Assembly: GCA_002104895.1 (NCBI GenBank)
Contig: MCFG01000264.1
Coordinates: 60,001 to 95,000 of the forward strand
Direction of reading: 5' to 3'
DNA from: Anaeromyces robustus
Lineage: Eukaryota > Neocallimastigomycota > Neocallimastigomycetes > Neocallimastigales > Neocallimastigaceae
DNA: 35,000 bases
In this document: positions 1 to 11,029 of the stretch, piece by piece
Layout of the letters: each line of letters starts with the position of its first letter
Position numbering within the stretch: the stretch's first letter is position 1
The notes under the pieces: generated by a model
Database searches by the model: none
Told to the model about the DNA's origin: nothing
Seen by the model: the letters and a program-made list of their open reading frames with translations, nothing else
Made by a program: the position numbers and the translations under genes

Positions 1-644
1 GTAATAGCACCTCTAGTTTTCTTTTGTTTAGATTGTTTACCATATGGGAAATATGGGATACTATTATTTATATTACATTTATATATATATATTATATTAT
101 ATTATATTATTTTATATTATTTATATTATTAGTATATATATATATATGTATATATAAACATAAAAAATATATGTATTTTTTGTACATAATAATAAACTTA
201 CACGGCAGTAACTCTAGAAGCAGAGGAAGTTTTACAAGCATTAATCATAATCATTAATTCCATAATGTGATCATTAATAGTGGCAGAACCAGATTGAATA
301 ATGAAAACATCTTGATCACGAACAGAAGTACCAATTTCAATTGAGGTTTCTCTATTTGGGAATCTTTTGACGGTAGCTGGAGCAGCACCAACACCAAGCT
401 TGTCAATGATTAACTATCATATAATAAAAATAAAATTATTAATATTTTCTTGGAATACTTTATATAATGAAATTTGCCATACAAGTTTTAATATATTTTT
501 TATTTTATTTTTTATTAAAATAAAGGGAAAAAAAAATTTTTTTTTATATTTTTTATTTGTTAAATTTATTTAAATTATAGTAATGATTCTTACAGCAGCT
601 AATTCTGGGTGAGATGAACCACTGAAAACCTTAGTCTTTCTCAT
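1..644 (-). CDS. prsA: Ribose-phosphate pyrophosphokinase (PRPP synthetase), 5' part, three exons, 3' end outside window
   Basis: Makes phosphoribosyl pyrophosphate from ribose 5-phosphate and ATP, the entry compound for purine, pyrimidine, NAD, His and Trp synthesis; cytosolic. Exons on the minus strand: 644-594, 413-202 and 60-1 (continues off the left edge). Introns start GTAAGA and GTAAGT and both end TAG; joining keeps one frame for about 107 residues. Family signatures seen: N-terminal [16 protein letters not shown], then [15 protein letters not shown] and DVFIIQSG (the ATP-binding N-terminal half), LMIMINACK, and [18 protein letters not shown] (flexible-loop region with the catalytic Lys/Arg area). 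The PRPP-binding loop lies outside the window. The ATG at 644-642 fits the family N-terminus and follows an A-rich stretch. The first helix after ELAA is several residues shorter than in human PRPS1, which may be real or may hide a small exon. The family call is very secure; the symbol follows D. discoideum usage and is less certain. Confidence 0.94.
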
Positions 645-2032
645 TTTGCTATAAAATTAAAATAATTTGAAGTATATATATAATATTATATTAATATGAA
701 TATTAATGTATATATATATATTTTTTTTTAAAAATATTTTTATTCATAATTACTAAAATAAAAGTTATATTTTCATTTTTATCTATAATAATAAATATTA
801 TTGATAAATTCATTATTTCTTGAAAATTTTAGAATATAAATTATTATTTTTAATTTCATTAATTTTATTTATTTATTTTTATTTTATAGTAGTTTTTATA
901 TTTATATATTCTTATATTTATATTTCATTTTTATATATATAATTATTATATTTATTATATTTTAAAATTTTTCAAAATCTAATTTTATTTGGTTAAAATT
1001 TTTATGTATATTTAAAATCTTTGGTGAAATTCTTTTAAAATATATGATATTTGTTGTAAGTTATAATGACTTAATATTAAAGAATGGAAAATTCTTTATA
1101 ATTTCAATAAAAAAAAAAAAGTATGATTTCATTTGCCAAATTTTGTTTGTTTTTATAATAAAATTATTTTTTCTGCTTAATTATGTTATTTTCATAATAC
1201 ATTTTAATTATTTCTTCTTTATTTATTTATTTTTTTTTTTTTTTACATTTTATATTATATATAATATTTTAATTTATTAACAAATTCGTTATATACAATA
1301 ATATTTATTATACATAATTTAATAATTTACTTTCTAATTGCTTAAGATAAAAAATTGATAATATTATTTACAATTGTTTTATTAATTGCTAGTGAAGTAA
1401 AAAAAAAAAAAAAAAAAAAAATATTAAATAATTATTGAAATTAATAAGTTTAAAAAAAAAAAAAAAAAAATAAAAAATATATTAAAAAACGATTGGAAAG
1501 TATTATTCATATATTATTGTGGCTGGTGGAATAAATTATTTTATTTTTATTGAATAAATGTATCATTTTCAAAAAAATATATATATTAATTAATAAATTA
1601 TATAATACATTTTAATCATATAAATGTATTTAAGCCACTTATTAAAATTTTTATGCATAATTGTGTTTTAGGTTTTATTGTTTTTTTTTTTTAAATAATA
1701 AAATTTTTTGTAATTTTTAACTACCAATAAAATTAATAGAATAATTTAATCTTTTTTTTTTTTTAAAAAAAAAAAAACATTTTTTATAAATTTTAAAACA
1801 TGTTATATATATAGATGTAAATTAAAAAATTTTTTTTCATCTAAGATTTTATATTAATATATGAATTATAATTATAATATTTAAAACATACAAAATTAAA
1901 AAGAAAAAATATTCTTAATATTATTTGTTATGCTTAGTATTATAATTGTTATATATATATATTTCAAAGTTTAGAAATTGTAATAAAATCTATAAATTTC
2001 TTTTTTTTTTATTGATATTGAACTTAATAATA

Positions 2033-2069
<37 letters not shown>

Positions 2070-2393
2070 CAGAATTCTTTTTAGTTTATCCATTTAGTTT
2101 ATATAAGAATATTAATAAATAGTAATAATAATAATAATAACAATAATAATAAAAGATTATTAACAAAGAATAATAATATATTTATTTTTTTCTTTTAATA
2201 ATTATTCTAATGGTAATTTTTTATAATTATAATAATAATTATAAAAAATTAATATTGTGTTATTTAATATAATGTAATTAATTATTTTTCTGTATAAAAT
2301 TATTATATTAACATTTCAAAAATTAATTATAGAAGAAGAAAAAAAAGTATTTTTATTAATATATTTATTAAACATTTAATTACATTTAATTAA
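645..2393. other. Intergenic AT desert upstream of the PRPP synthetase gene
   Basis: About 1.75 kb without any frame that looks coded. It holds homopolymer tracts (poly-A near 1400-1420 and 1453-1470, poly-T at about 2034-2065) and short TAA runs. The first few hundred bases would be the promoter of the leftward PRPP synthetase gene; poly-T and poly-A tracts near starts are usual in dictyostelid promoters. No specific factor site could be defended. Confidence 0.6.
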
Positions 2394-2465
2394 TAATAAT
2401 TAAATTGTAAAATACACTAATGATAATAATAATAATAATAATAAATAATAATAATAATAATAATA

Positions 2466-2498
<33 letters not shown>

Positions 2499-2518
2499 TA
2501 ATAATAATAATAATAATA

Positions 2519-2582
<64 letters not shown>

Positions 2583-2876
2583 TTTTATTTAAGTAAGTAC
2601 TTTATTATTTTTTTTTTTTATTATATATTTTATTCTTTCATTTTATTATTATTATTTTTTTGTTATAATAATAATAAAATGTAAAAAAATAATTATAACC
2701 AATTAGTATTTATAATATTAAAAATAATATTATAAATACTAATTGGTTATAATTATTTGTATTATTAGTATTTTGGTTATTTTTATTGAAATATTTATAT
2801 ATATTATTAAATAAATTAAATAAATAAATATTAAATCATTATAAAATTACAGTAATAATTAAATTGAAAAATACAC

Positions 2877-2928
<52 letters not shown>

Positions 2929-3176
2929 TAAAAATAAAATTAAATTTTTATAATTACTTTTTTTTTTTTTTTATTATTATATATTTTATTCTTTCATTTT
3001 ATTTTTATTTTTTTTTGTTATAATAAAAAAAATAATAATTAAAATAATATTATAAAATACTAATTGATTATGATTATGTGTATTATTATTAGTATTTTGG
3101 TTATTTTTATTGAAATATTTATATATATTATTAAATAAATTAAATAAATAAATATTAAATCATTATAAAATTACAG
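2394..3176. repeat. Imperfect tandem direct duplication, about 460 + 320 bp
   Basis: Copy 1 (about 2394-2853) and copy 2 (about 2854-3176) share the same order of landmarks: TAATAATTAAATTG, then AAATACACTAAT, a TAA microsatellite, a poly-T block with TTATTCTTTCATTTT, a TACTAATTG stretch, AGTATTTTGGTTATT, and the end block TTAAATCATTATAAAATTAC. Copy 2 is shorter because its microsatellite is smaller and it lacks the left arm of the palindrome found in copy 1. No coding frame is present. A local tandem duplication of non-coding DNA is the simplest reading. Confidence 0.8.
2687..2758. repeat. Perfect palindrome, 34-bp arms, 4-base loop
   Basis: The left arm 2687-2720 is the exact reverse complement of 2725-2758, separated by AAAA. 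The core contains CCAATTAGTA / TACTAATTGG, so the match is not explained by a simple AT repeat. It could form a cruciform or, if transcribed, a long hairpin. The sister copy of the surrounding duplication has only the right-hand arm in degenerate form (around 3055-3075), so the palindrome arose or was lost after duplication. Confidence 0.9.
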
Positions 3177-3389
3177 TAAGTAAAATGTATTAGAAAAAAA
3201 AAAAGAATACAAAACAATTATTTTTATTTTTATTATTATTATTATTTTTTTTTATTTTTATTTTTTTTTTTTTAATTTTTCTTTTTTAATTTTTAATTAT
3301 TTTTATTATTATTATAATTAATTTTATAAAATTATTAATGATTAGTTTAAATTGAATAATTAACTGAATATATATGCGTATATGATGAT

Positions 3390-4007
3390 TTAATTATTAT
3401 GTGAATGAGTATGAATAAGATAGTCCGGTAGAGGTATATCATGATTCATGGATTCTACTTTTGTTTGTAAATATTTTTCTAGATCAGTTAATTTACTATG
3501 CTCTGATTCTACCTCTGATTCATTTAATATATTATTCATATCATAATCTAAATCATTTGAACAATTTGAATTAGAATCTGAAGATAAATATTGAGTTTGA
3601 TGATTACAATTTATATGTTTATTTTCCCAAATTGATGGTATCATAGGAATTCTTTCAACTATATTTATTCCTAATGAACTTAATTGTTCAATTTTATCTG
3701 GATTATTGGTTAATAAACGAATTGTATCAATTTGTAAATCTTCCAATATTCTTGCAGCAATAGTATAATTTCTTCCATCTACAGGTTGATTTAATTTTAC
3801 ATTTGCTTCTACTGTATCATATCCATGGTCTTGTAAATTATAAGCCCTATGTTTTTTTTATTGGTTAATATATTGTGATAGATAAATTATAAATTAATAA
3901 TTTATTGATTATATTTAATAAATAAATAAATTATTATAATAATAAAATTAAAATAGAAATAAATAATAATAAATAATAAATAATAATAAAAATTATAATA
4001 GTAGTAA

Positions 4008-4063
<56 letters not shown>

Positions 4064-4149
4064 AAGAATAATTATAGCAATAATAATAATAATAAATAAT
4101 AATAATAAATAATAATAATAAATAATAATAATAATTATAATAAATAATA

Positions 4150-4185
<36 letters not shown>

Positions 4186-4214
4186 TAATAATAATAATAA
4201 TAATAATTATAATA

Positions 4215-4275
<61 letters not shown>

Positions 4276-5289
4276 TAATAATAATAATAATAATAATAGT
4301 AAATAATAATAAATAATAATAATAATAATAATAATAATATTAATAATTTTATTTATTCTCTATAATATAATATTATTGTATAAAACTTACATCATCTTAT
4401 TTAATAAACCAATGTTACGACCTTCTTGTCTTAGATAAACAACAACACCATTTCCATAATTTTGAATTTGTTTCATAGATCTATCTAATTGCTCTGCACA
4501 ATCACAACGACAAGAGAAAATAGTTTCACTAGTAAAACATTCTGAATGAATCCTAACTAATGGAATTTTATGTTCTAAATCAGTAATTTTATTGATGTTA
4601 TTATTTGAGAAAACAGTTTCATTTATTTTTTGTATATTTGAAATACCTTTAATAATGATATTAATATTTTAAAAATTAACGAATATAATAATAAATAAAT
4701 AAATAAATAAATATATATATAAATATTCATAAATATACATAAATATACATAATATATATAAAATCAAATTTTATAAATAAAAAAATTAAAAAATTAAAAA
4801 AAAAAAAAGAAAAAAATAAAACAATACATAATAATAGTTAACAAAATAGTAATAATTATAATTATAAAAATAATAATAATAATAATAATAATCAAATTTT
4901 AATCGTAGTATATTTACAATATAATATTATTAATGTAAAATTACATTTCAAATTAAAATTTTTTATTTTATATTAATTATATTTTTAAAAGTCTAATGCT
5001 TACCATTAACTTTATCTAAAGATTTTAAAGGTAATGTTATATTTGGTTTTATAGTAGCACCCCTAATCATCCTTTTTTCATCAGTATCATTTTCTCTTAC
5101 TTCATTTAAACTTTTACTATATATATAAGGTCCCGCTACAATTGCCAGATGTTTTTTATTATTTAAGTTATTAGTATAAAGATGAACATAAAATTCACCT
5201 TTATCTTTTGTTGGAATTCTACAACGGACTTCACAACGAACTTTTAAGTTTTTTTCAATATTATGAGATTCAATTATTTGTGGTGACAT
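3390..5289 (-). CDS. GTP cyclohydrolase II (riboflavin pathway), three exons, 332 aa
   Basis: Opens GTP to 2,5-diamino-6-ribosylamino-4(3H)-pyrimidinone 5'-phosphate, formate and pyrophosphate, the first step toward riboflavin. Exons: 5289-5004, 4646-4391, 3846-3390; donors GTAAGC and GTAAGT, acceptors AAG and TAG; the sum is exactly 333 codons. Aligned to my recollection of E. coli RibA, the zinc cysteines are Cys132, Cys143 and Cys145 (HSEC and CRCDC, same 11- and 2-residue spacing). The loop [12 protein letters not shown] is present. Tyr183, Asp204 and Arg206 sit at the places of catalytic Tyr105, Asp126 and Arg128; LLTNNPDK supplies Thr227 and Lys232. Keeping Tyr183 argues against the URC1-type paralogs of uracil breakdown, which I recall lack this Tyr. 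Oddities: a Ser/Asn/Asp-rich insert near the C-terminus before the final LQTKVESM helix, and Met instead of Arg before the AY motif. Stand-alone enzyme, not fused to DHBP synthase. Confidence 0.92.
3850..4345. repeat. AAAT and AAT microsatellites filling intron 2 of the GTP cyclohydrolase II gene
   Basis: The intron between the second and third exons (3847-4390, 544 bases) is long for this genome. Its length comes from an uninterrupted AAAT run at about 4008-4064 and a string of TAA runs from about 4078 to 4340. Repeat expansion within an intron explains it; no hidden exon was seen. Confidence 0.85.
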
Positions 5290-6482
5290 TTTTGTTATTA
5301 TATAATGAATAAATTATAATAGAAATTGTTTTGTTTTATTTTTTGAAAATATAAATATTATTTAATAGATTGATATTGTTAATTATTATTTTGAAATAAA
5401 TACTAATGAAAGAATTCTTTGTTATTTTAATTTACTGTATGTACTATTGTCACAAGATAAATATTTCTTGTATTGTTATCTTGTCAATATAATTTTTTTT
5501 TTGTTTTTTTTTTTGTTGATATATTTTTATTTTTATTTTTAGTTTCTTTTTTTTTTTTTTTAAGAAATAAATAATCTCTTAGAGTTTGTTAATTATTATA
5601 TTAAAAAAGTTCTTTAAAATTTTACTTCACTTTAAATTATTATAATATGTATATTGTAGCTAAAAAAAAATAATTAAAAGTTATACAATAACATATATAT
5701 AATAATTTTTTTTTTTATTAGAGAATAGTTTTTTTTTTAAAATTGAAATATATAATATTTATATAAAAAAAAGAAAAAAAACTTTTAAATCTTTAAATAT
5801 ATAAAAAAAAAGTATATTTAGTATATTAATATATTACAATATATTCTAATATATAGTATATATATTAAATTTAATTTTTTAATATCAGTAATATATAAAT
5901 ATATTATAAATATATTATTACAATATAATTGAAGTATATTGTTAATAAATGAATTAATAAAATTTTTATTTAGGGTAAAAAGTTTTTTTTTTTTTTTTTT
6001 TTTTAAATATATATGTTTAGTATTTAATTAACTAATCTATATTAATTAATTATTTATTTAGATATTATTAATACATTTATTTTATTTTTTATAATATTTA
6101 TTAAAAATTTATTTAAAAATTAATTTTTTATTTATTTATTTATATTATTGAGAATGATTTTAGTAATAAATGATTGAATTATTTATATACTATCGGATTA
6201 ATTCTCCATTAGTATGTATTTATTTTTAAATAAATATTTTTTTTTTAAAATTTTTTTTTAATTTTAAATAATAAATTCCTTTTAATTAATAAACTTTACA
6301 ACTACTTCCTTTTTTTTTTAATTAATAATTCAGTCCTTTTTAATTAATTACATATACCTAATAAATATGTGAATATTTAGTTTTTATGTAATAGTCATTA
6401 CATTAGTGTAATTAAAATTTGTTAATTTATATAATTTTTACATTTTTAAATAAAAATTTTAAAAAGATAATAAATAATAAAG

Positions 6483-6521
<39 letters not shown>

Positions 6522-6781
6522 TATTACTATTATTACTAATATTATTATTAATTTTATGAATGAAAATCAATTTTAAAATTCTTGTATTCTAAAATAATCT
6601 CATATAGACATTTAATATAGACATTAATTATTTGATTTTTAATAACAACGTGAAAATTTGTGGATAATATAAATCAAGTGATTAAATATTTATTATTTTG
6701 AATTATTATTGCTATGTTAATATGTTAATATAAAAAGATCACATAAAAAAACAAATTAAATACATTTTTTTAGTTACACAG

Positions 6782-6818
<37 letters not shown>

Positions 6819-6840
6819 ATTAAAATTACTATTTTTAATA
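5290..6840. other. Intergenic AT desert, likely promoter of the GTP cyclohydrolase II gene at its left end
   Basis: No coding frame of note. Contains poly-T tracts (5505-5516, 5546-5561, 5985-6004), an ATT run at about 6485-6540 and a poly-A tract at about 6786-6818. The part next to 5289 is a little richer in GC (for example TTGTCACAAGATAAATATTTCTTG near 5448, itself a loose inverted repeat) and would be the promoter of the leftward gene. No conserved site could be named. Confidence 0.5.
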
Positions 6841-6879
6841 AATTTTAAAAATTAATTTATTTTAATAAAAAAGCTATAA

Positions 6880-7135
6880 TAAAATAAAAGAAAATAAAAT
6901 TCATATTTATTATAATATTTATAATAAAATAAAATAAAATAAAATAAAAGAAAAACATTCATATTTATTATAATATTTATAATAAAATAAAATAAAATAA
7001 AATAAAATAAAATAAAATAAAATAAAATAAAAACATTCATATTTATTATAATATTTATAATAAAAAAAATAAAATAAAAAACATTCATATTTATTATAAT
7101 ATTTATATAACTGTTTAAATGTTTTTATTATCATT
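6880..7135. repeat. AT palindrome/AAAAT array, left boundary of the duplicated block (R1)
   Basis: Four copies of a unit made of ACATTCATATTTATTATAAT, a near-palindromic TTATAATATTTATAATAA stretch and a variable number of AAAAT repeats. The same array, then the same tail (ACTGTTTAAATGTTTTTATTATC), recurs at about 11345-11460 and 14832-15065. The open frames here (70-78 codons of Ile/Tyr/Phe/Asn/Lys) are translations of the repeat and not genes. Confidence 0.85.
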
Positions 7136-7214
7136 TTAAATATATATACATAATCTTTTTTATATTTGCTATTGTTATTTTTATTATTCCACTAATCTTT
7201 TTGCTTTCATAAAT

Positions 7215-7345
7215 ATCTTTATTATCTATCATCAAAGATAATATTTTTTTTTCATTTGAATTTCGCTATAAGACAACCATTATTAAATGTGTCACCTTCA
7301 TTTTCTTCTTATTCAATTTCATCATTTTTAAATGTAATTAAATAA
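7215..7345 (-). pseudogene. Decayed 3' end of an ankyrin-type gene (R1 copy), tentative
   Basis: Read leftward, this segment gives ENEGDT, CLIAK, and after a stop KNIIFDDR followed by a stop. The intact ankyrin gene at 15143 ends with a repeat of the type NGDTPLIVAC and with DIIECFNDYR-stop, and sits at the same place relative to array R3 as this relic does to R1. The order, spacing and the final Asp-Tyr/Asp-Arg-stop suggest a common origin. The piece is short and carries stops, so the link is an inference. Confidence 0.4.
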
Positions 7346-7585
7346 TATTTATCCTTTCCATTATTTTTATAACATAATACTTTATTTATAAAGCTTAAAA
7401 TTAAAGTTTTTATAAATATAAAATAAATAGGTTTCTTAAATAAATTTACCTTCATTGTTTCAAAATTTTGTTAAATTTTTTATTTTTATTATATTTTATG
7501 AATAAAAATAATATATAATTAGTAAATTACTTTTATGTTTTTTTTTATTGCAAATTTTTATTAAACATGATATAACTGTAATGAT

Positions 7586-7734
7586 ATTACATATAACTCT
7601 TATTTAATTTAAATATCAATCTTAATAATTGTATAAATAAGGCTTCTAGATCTACACCTCATTTACCCCAAGTACAGTGGTTTTCTCCTTCATCAACTTT
7701 ACACTGTGGCAAGGTAGTTGCTCAGGTATAAATA
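7586..7734. other. GC-richer islet with coding-like frames on both strands, unassigned
   Basis: In the middle of AT-only DNA lies a block with near-normal base composition. On the plus strand it reads STPHLPQVQWFSPSS and ends CAG|GTATAA, which could be an exon with a donor. On the minus strand it reads TTLPQCKVDEGENHCTWGK, one TGA, then GVDLEALFIQLLRLIF. No start codon or partner exon could be found for either. Probably a fragment of a former gene; I do not recognise the family. Confidence 0.4.
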
Positions 7735-7739
7735 AATAA

Positions 7740-9146
7740 AATGATAAAATTATTTAATAATATTTTTTATTTTTTTATTTAATAATATTTAATATTCTTT
7801 TTTTTTTAATATTTTATTAATATTTTGAATATTTTTTATTTAATATTTTAATAGTATTTAATATTTTTTCAAATAAAAAAAATAAAATAAATATTATTTT
7901 ATTTTTAAATATATTTAATATGCGCCCCATACATATTGCAAAATTCAATACATTCCTTATAATCTTCATGTAATTGTAATTTGTGTTATATTTAAGATAT
8001 TTATAATATTTATTACTCTATTATAATTAATAAATTTTAAATATTATAAATATTTTCATAAATTAATAATATTATATTATATTAATATAATAAAATTATT
8101 TGCAAATCAAAAGAATTTAATAAATATTTAATTTTATAATGTCTAAAGTTTATATTTTATTATTGCTATTCTATTTATTATTTATTATCTTTTTTTTTTA
8201 ATAAAATATACACATATATAATTCTGTTATATTATTTTTATTATCTATTATTTACTATTTATTATTTTATTTATTATTATTCATTTATCAAAAAAATAAA
8301 ATATATATATTTAATATTATAATTTTATAATGAATTTTTATTATTATTTTTTTTTTTTTAATTTTTTTTCTTAGTAATTAAGTAATTAATTGATAAAAAA
8401 GAAATATTTATTTATTTGTTTCTTTTCTATTCTTTTATTTATATATTATTTATATTTAATAATTTTTCTATGATTGCCCCATATCATATATATCATATTG
8501 CTAAATGTAACATTGCGTAATGCAACACATTCTTAAAAATTATTAAAAATTATAGATAAATTTAATTAAAAATAAAGTTACAGTCCTAATTGTTTAATAA
8601 CAAATTATTAATACATTATTAATTAATTAATTAATATAAAGTATATTTTTTAGATACAAAATAATTTAATATATTCAAAATAAAAAAAAATAAAAAAAAA
8701 AAAAAAAAAGGGTATATAACAAAATAAAAAAAAAAAAGAGAGTATAATAAGAAATAAAATAAGTAAATATTCTCTTTCAAAATCAAAAAAAAAATAAAAT
8801 AAAAAGAGAGTATAAAAAGAAATAAAAATAAGTAAATATTCTCTTTCAAAATAAAATAAAATAAAAAAAAATAATAATTTAAGAATAGAATATATATAAA
8901 TATATATAATAATAATAATAATAATATATATATATATAGTCTTAAAATAAAATAAAATAAAATAAAATAAAATAAAATAAAATAAAATAAAATAAATTAT
9001 ATATATATATATATATATAATTAAAATATAATAAATTTATAAAAATTTAAAATTTTGATATATAAAAAAATTAAAGGTATTAAATAAAATTACAAATATT
9101 ATAAAGAAAATTATAATTTTTTGATATTAATTAATAAATACTGAAG
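7740..9146. promoter_or_regulatory. Upstream region of secreted-protein gene copy 1
   Basis: AT-rich leader with GC-bearing islets that recur in front of copy 2: GCCCCATATCATATATATCA and a following ATTGC...AAATGTAACATTGCGTAATGCAACACATTC (about 8475-8533; copy 2 at 12002-12059), with a weaker third version at 7922-7960 (GCCCCATACATATTGC). About 8580-8850 and 12120-12310 share TTCTCTTTCAAAATA and GAGAGTATAA direct repeats, doubled in unit 1. An AAAAT run (8944-8994) and a TA run (8999-9018) lie just before the gene. Conservation of the GC islets within an AT background suggests control sites or old sequence; function unknown. Confidence 0.4.
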
Positions 9147-10039
9147 ATGTTTAGAAATAAATTTTCCTTCACAAAATTAGTTATTTTACTATGTCTTTTG
9201 TCCCTTATTCATGGAAAAAAATGTATTGGAAAACCAAAAATTAAAGTAATAAAAAATACAAAAAAAATTAAAAATGAAATTGAAACAACTATTCCAAATC
9301 CAATTGATTCAGGTTCAGATTCAGATTCAAAATTTGAAAATAATATTAAAACAATAATCAATTCCCAAGCTATTGAAGTATCTTCTAGTACTCTTATTCC
9401 TTCGGAAACTGAAGCAATTGTTTTTACTTCTACTGCTGAAGTATCTTCTAGTACACATGTTCCTACTGAAACTAAAGCAATTGTTTTTACTTCTACTACT
9501 ATTGAAAATGATGAACCTACTATGACTTCCTCACCAATACCAACTGAAACAATAGATGAATATGAAGATGAAGATCTTATTGAATATGACCTTAAAATAA
9601 AACTTGATAATACTGATGAATTCAAGGATACATTAAACGATCTTAAAAATAAATATCCTGATTATTTCAAAAACTATAAATCATCTAGTGATTATATTTG
9701 TGACGATCAATGCTTTTTAAATAAATTAGCTCTTGTTAAATTAGCAAATGATATCAAAGCTTTTATCGATGAAAATAAATATTTATTGAATGAATTCTTT
9801 TTGAATATGAGAGATGGGATTTTAAGGTATCCCATGGTCATTTACCTCCTGATGAAATTAATGAATATTATCTTTTAGTTATACCTTTTGAATATGATAA
9901 AGGTTTTAATGGATATTTCTATATTTATACATATTCCAATGATGCTATAATGGAAAAAGTTCAAAAAAAGTTTGAAAAATATATTGTATCATATACAAAA
10001 TTAGACAAGGTTGAAAAGGAAGATTTTGATCTTGAATAA
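9147..10039 (+). pseudogene. Secreted Ser/Thr-rich protein, copy 1, frameshifted
   Basis: The open frame from 9147 stops at 9878 (243 aa), but homology to copy 2 (12720-13616) runs to the stop at 10037-10039. The break lies at 9798-9805: 8 bases where copy 2 has 12, a net loss of 4. Upstream, both copies share the signal peptide (MFRNKFSFTKLVILLCLLSL, probably cut after Gly23), two 21-residue Ser/Thr repeats of the form EVSSST-IP-ET-AIVFTST, an acidic Glu/Asp/Tyr patch and ICDDQC. Past the break, the old frame is free of stops to 10039, so the lesion looks recent. The new tail ends in a hydrophobic stretch (MVIYLLMKLMNIIF). The decayed tail also lacks the two late cysteines of copy 2. It may be a dead gene or may yield a shortened protein with a different C-terminus. 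Family not recognised. Confidence 0.78.
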
Positions 10040-11029
10040 GTAAGTAGAATTAAATAGAAATATATATATATATATATAAAATATTAAATTATATTCATTT
10101 TTAAAACATGAAATAAAATATTTATATTGAGTTTTATTTTATGTTTTATAATATATATAATTTTTAATTCTATAATTTTTATTAAATTTTTAATCTATTC
10201 CATGGGATAAAATATTTAAATTAAAGTTTTTATTTGGATATTTTAATATTTCAAATAAATATTATTTAAACAATAATAAAATAAATAATAATCATAGATA
10301 TATATTATGTACATCCTAATTTATTAACAATAAATATATCTATAATATCAAATTTTAATATATTTAAATTTTTAAAAATATTTTAGGTATGTATCTAAAG
10401 AATTAAATAATCAATATATAATTTATGATTTATTATTTAATTATTATTTAATTTTATTTTCTTTTTTTTTTTGTTATAATATTATTTAAAAATATTATAA
10501 CTTAATTTTAGTAAAATTATAAATGAAAAGGAAAATAAATAAAAAAAAATTATAAATCAATAAATAAAATTAAAAAAAATAAAAATTAATAAAATAAAAA
10601 AAAAAATATAAAACATTAAAAAAAATTAATGAAATAAAAAAATATTAATCATTAAAAAAAAATACAAATTAATAAAAAAAAAAAAATAGTAATATTAAAT
10701 TTAAAAAATTCATAAAATATGTTAATATTAAATGAATATTTATTAAGCAAGTTAAATCTATCTCTATCCTATTTTAAAAATTTTGTGTTACGTTAAAATC
10801 ATTATAAATATAAATAATTATATTTTAAATTTTTTTATTTTTTTTTTTTTCAAATTAAATTTTCATTTAATAATTATTTAATATATTTTTATATCTTTAT
10901 GTATAATATTATAATTTTAAATATTTTATTATTATTTTTTTTTTTTTTATTTTTTATTTTATTTTAAATTATATAAAATTATAAATTATAAAATTATATT
11001 ATCCATTTTTAATTTTATTTTCATAACCC
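10040..11029. other. 3' flank of copy 1, conserved with copy 2 flank
   Basis: No coding frame seen. The sequence to about 10990 matches 13617-14590 almost base for base over long AT-only stretches, including CATAGATATATATTATGTAC and GGATAGAGATAG (read leftward near 10757). Such similarity in non-coding AT DNA, as strong as in the gene, indicates a recent duplication or gene conversion. Confidence 0.7.

Noticed and set aside
1044-1280. 78-codon plus-strand frame in the left AT desert
   Set aside because: Phe/Ile/Lys runs from homopolymer tracts; no neighbouring splice signals or GC rise.
6852-7134. Two overlapping minus-strand frames of 71-78 codons (Phe/Tyr/Ile/Asn repeats)
   Set aside because: Translations of the AAAAT and palindrome array R1; both registers stay open because the repeat has no stop, not because of coding.
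9209-9625. 138-codon minus-strand frame opposite secreted-protein copy 1
   Set aside because: Exact antisense of the Ser/Thr repeat region; Ser/Val/Ile make-up follows from the sense codons. The sense frame has a signal peptide and a duplicated partner.
10195-10215. TGGGATAA read leftward as a possible upstream element of small-RNA genes
   Set aside because: Reads TTATCCCATGG, not the A(T/A)CCCATAA element I know from dictyostelid non-coding RNA genes, and no structured RNA follows at the expected distance.
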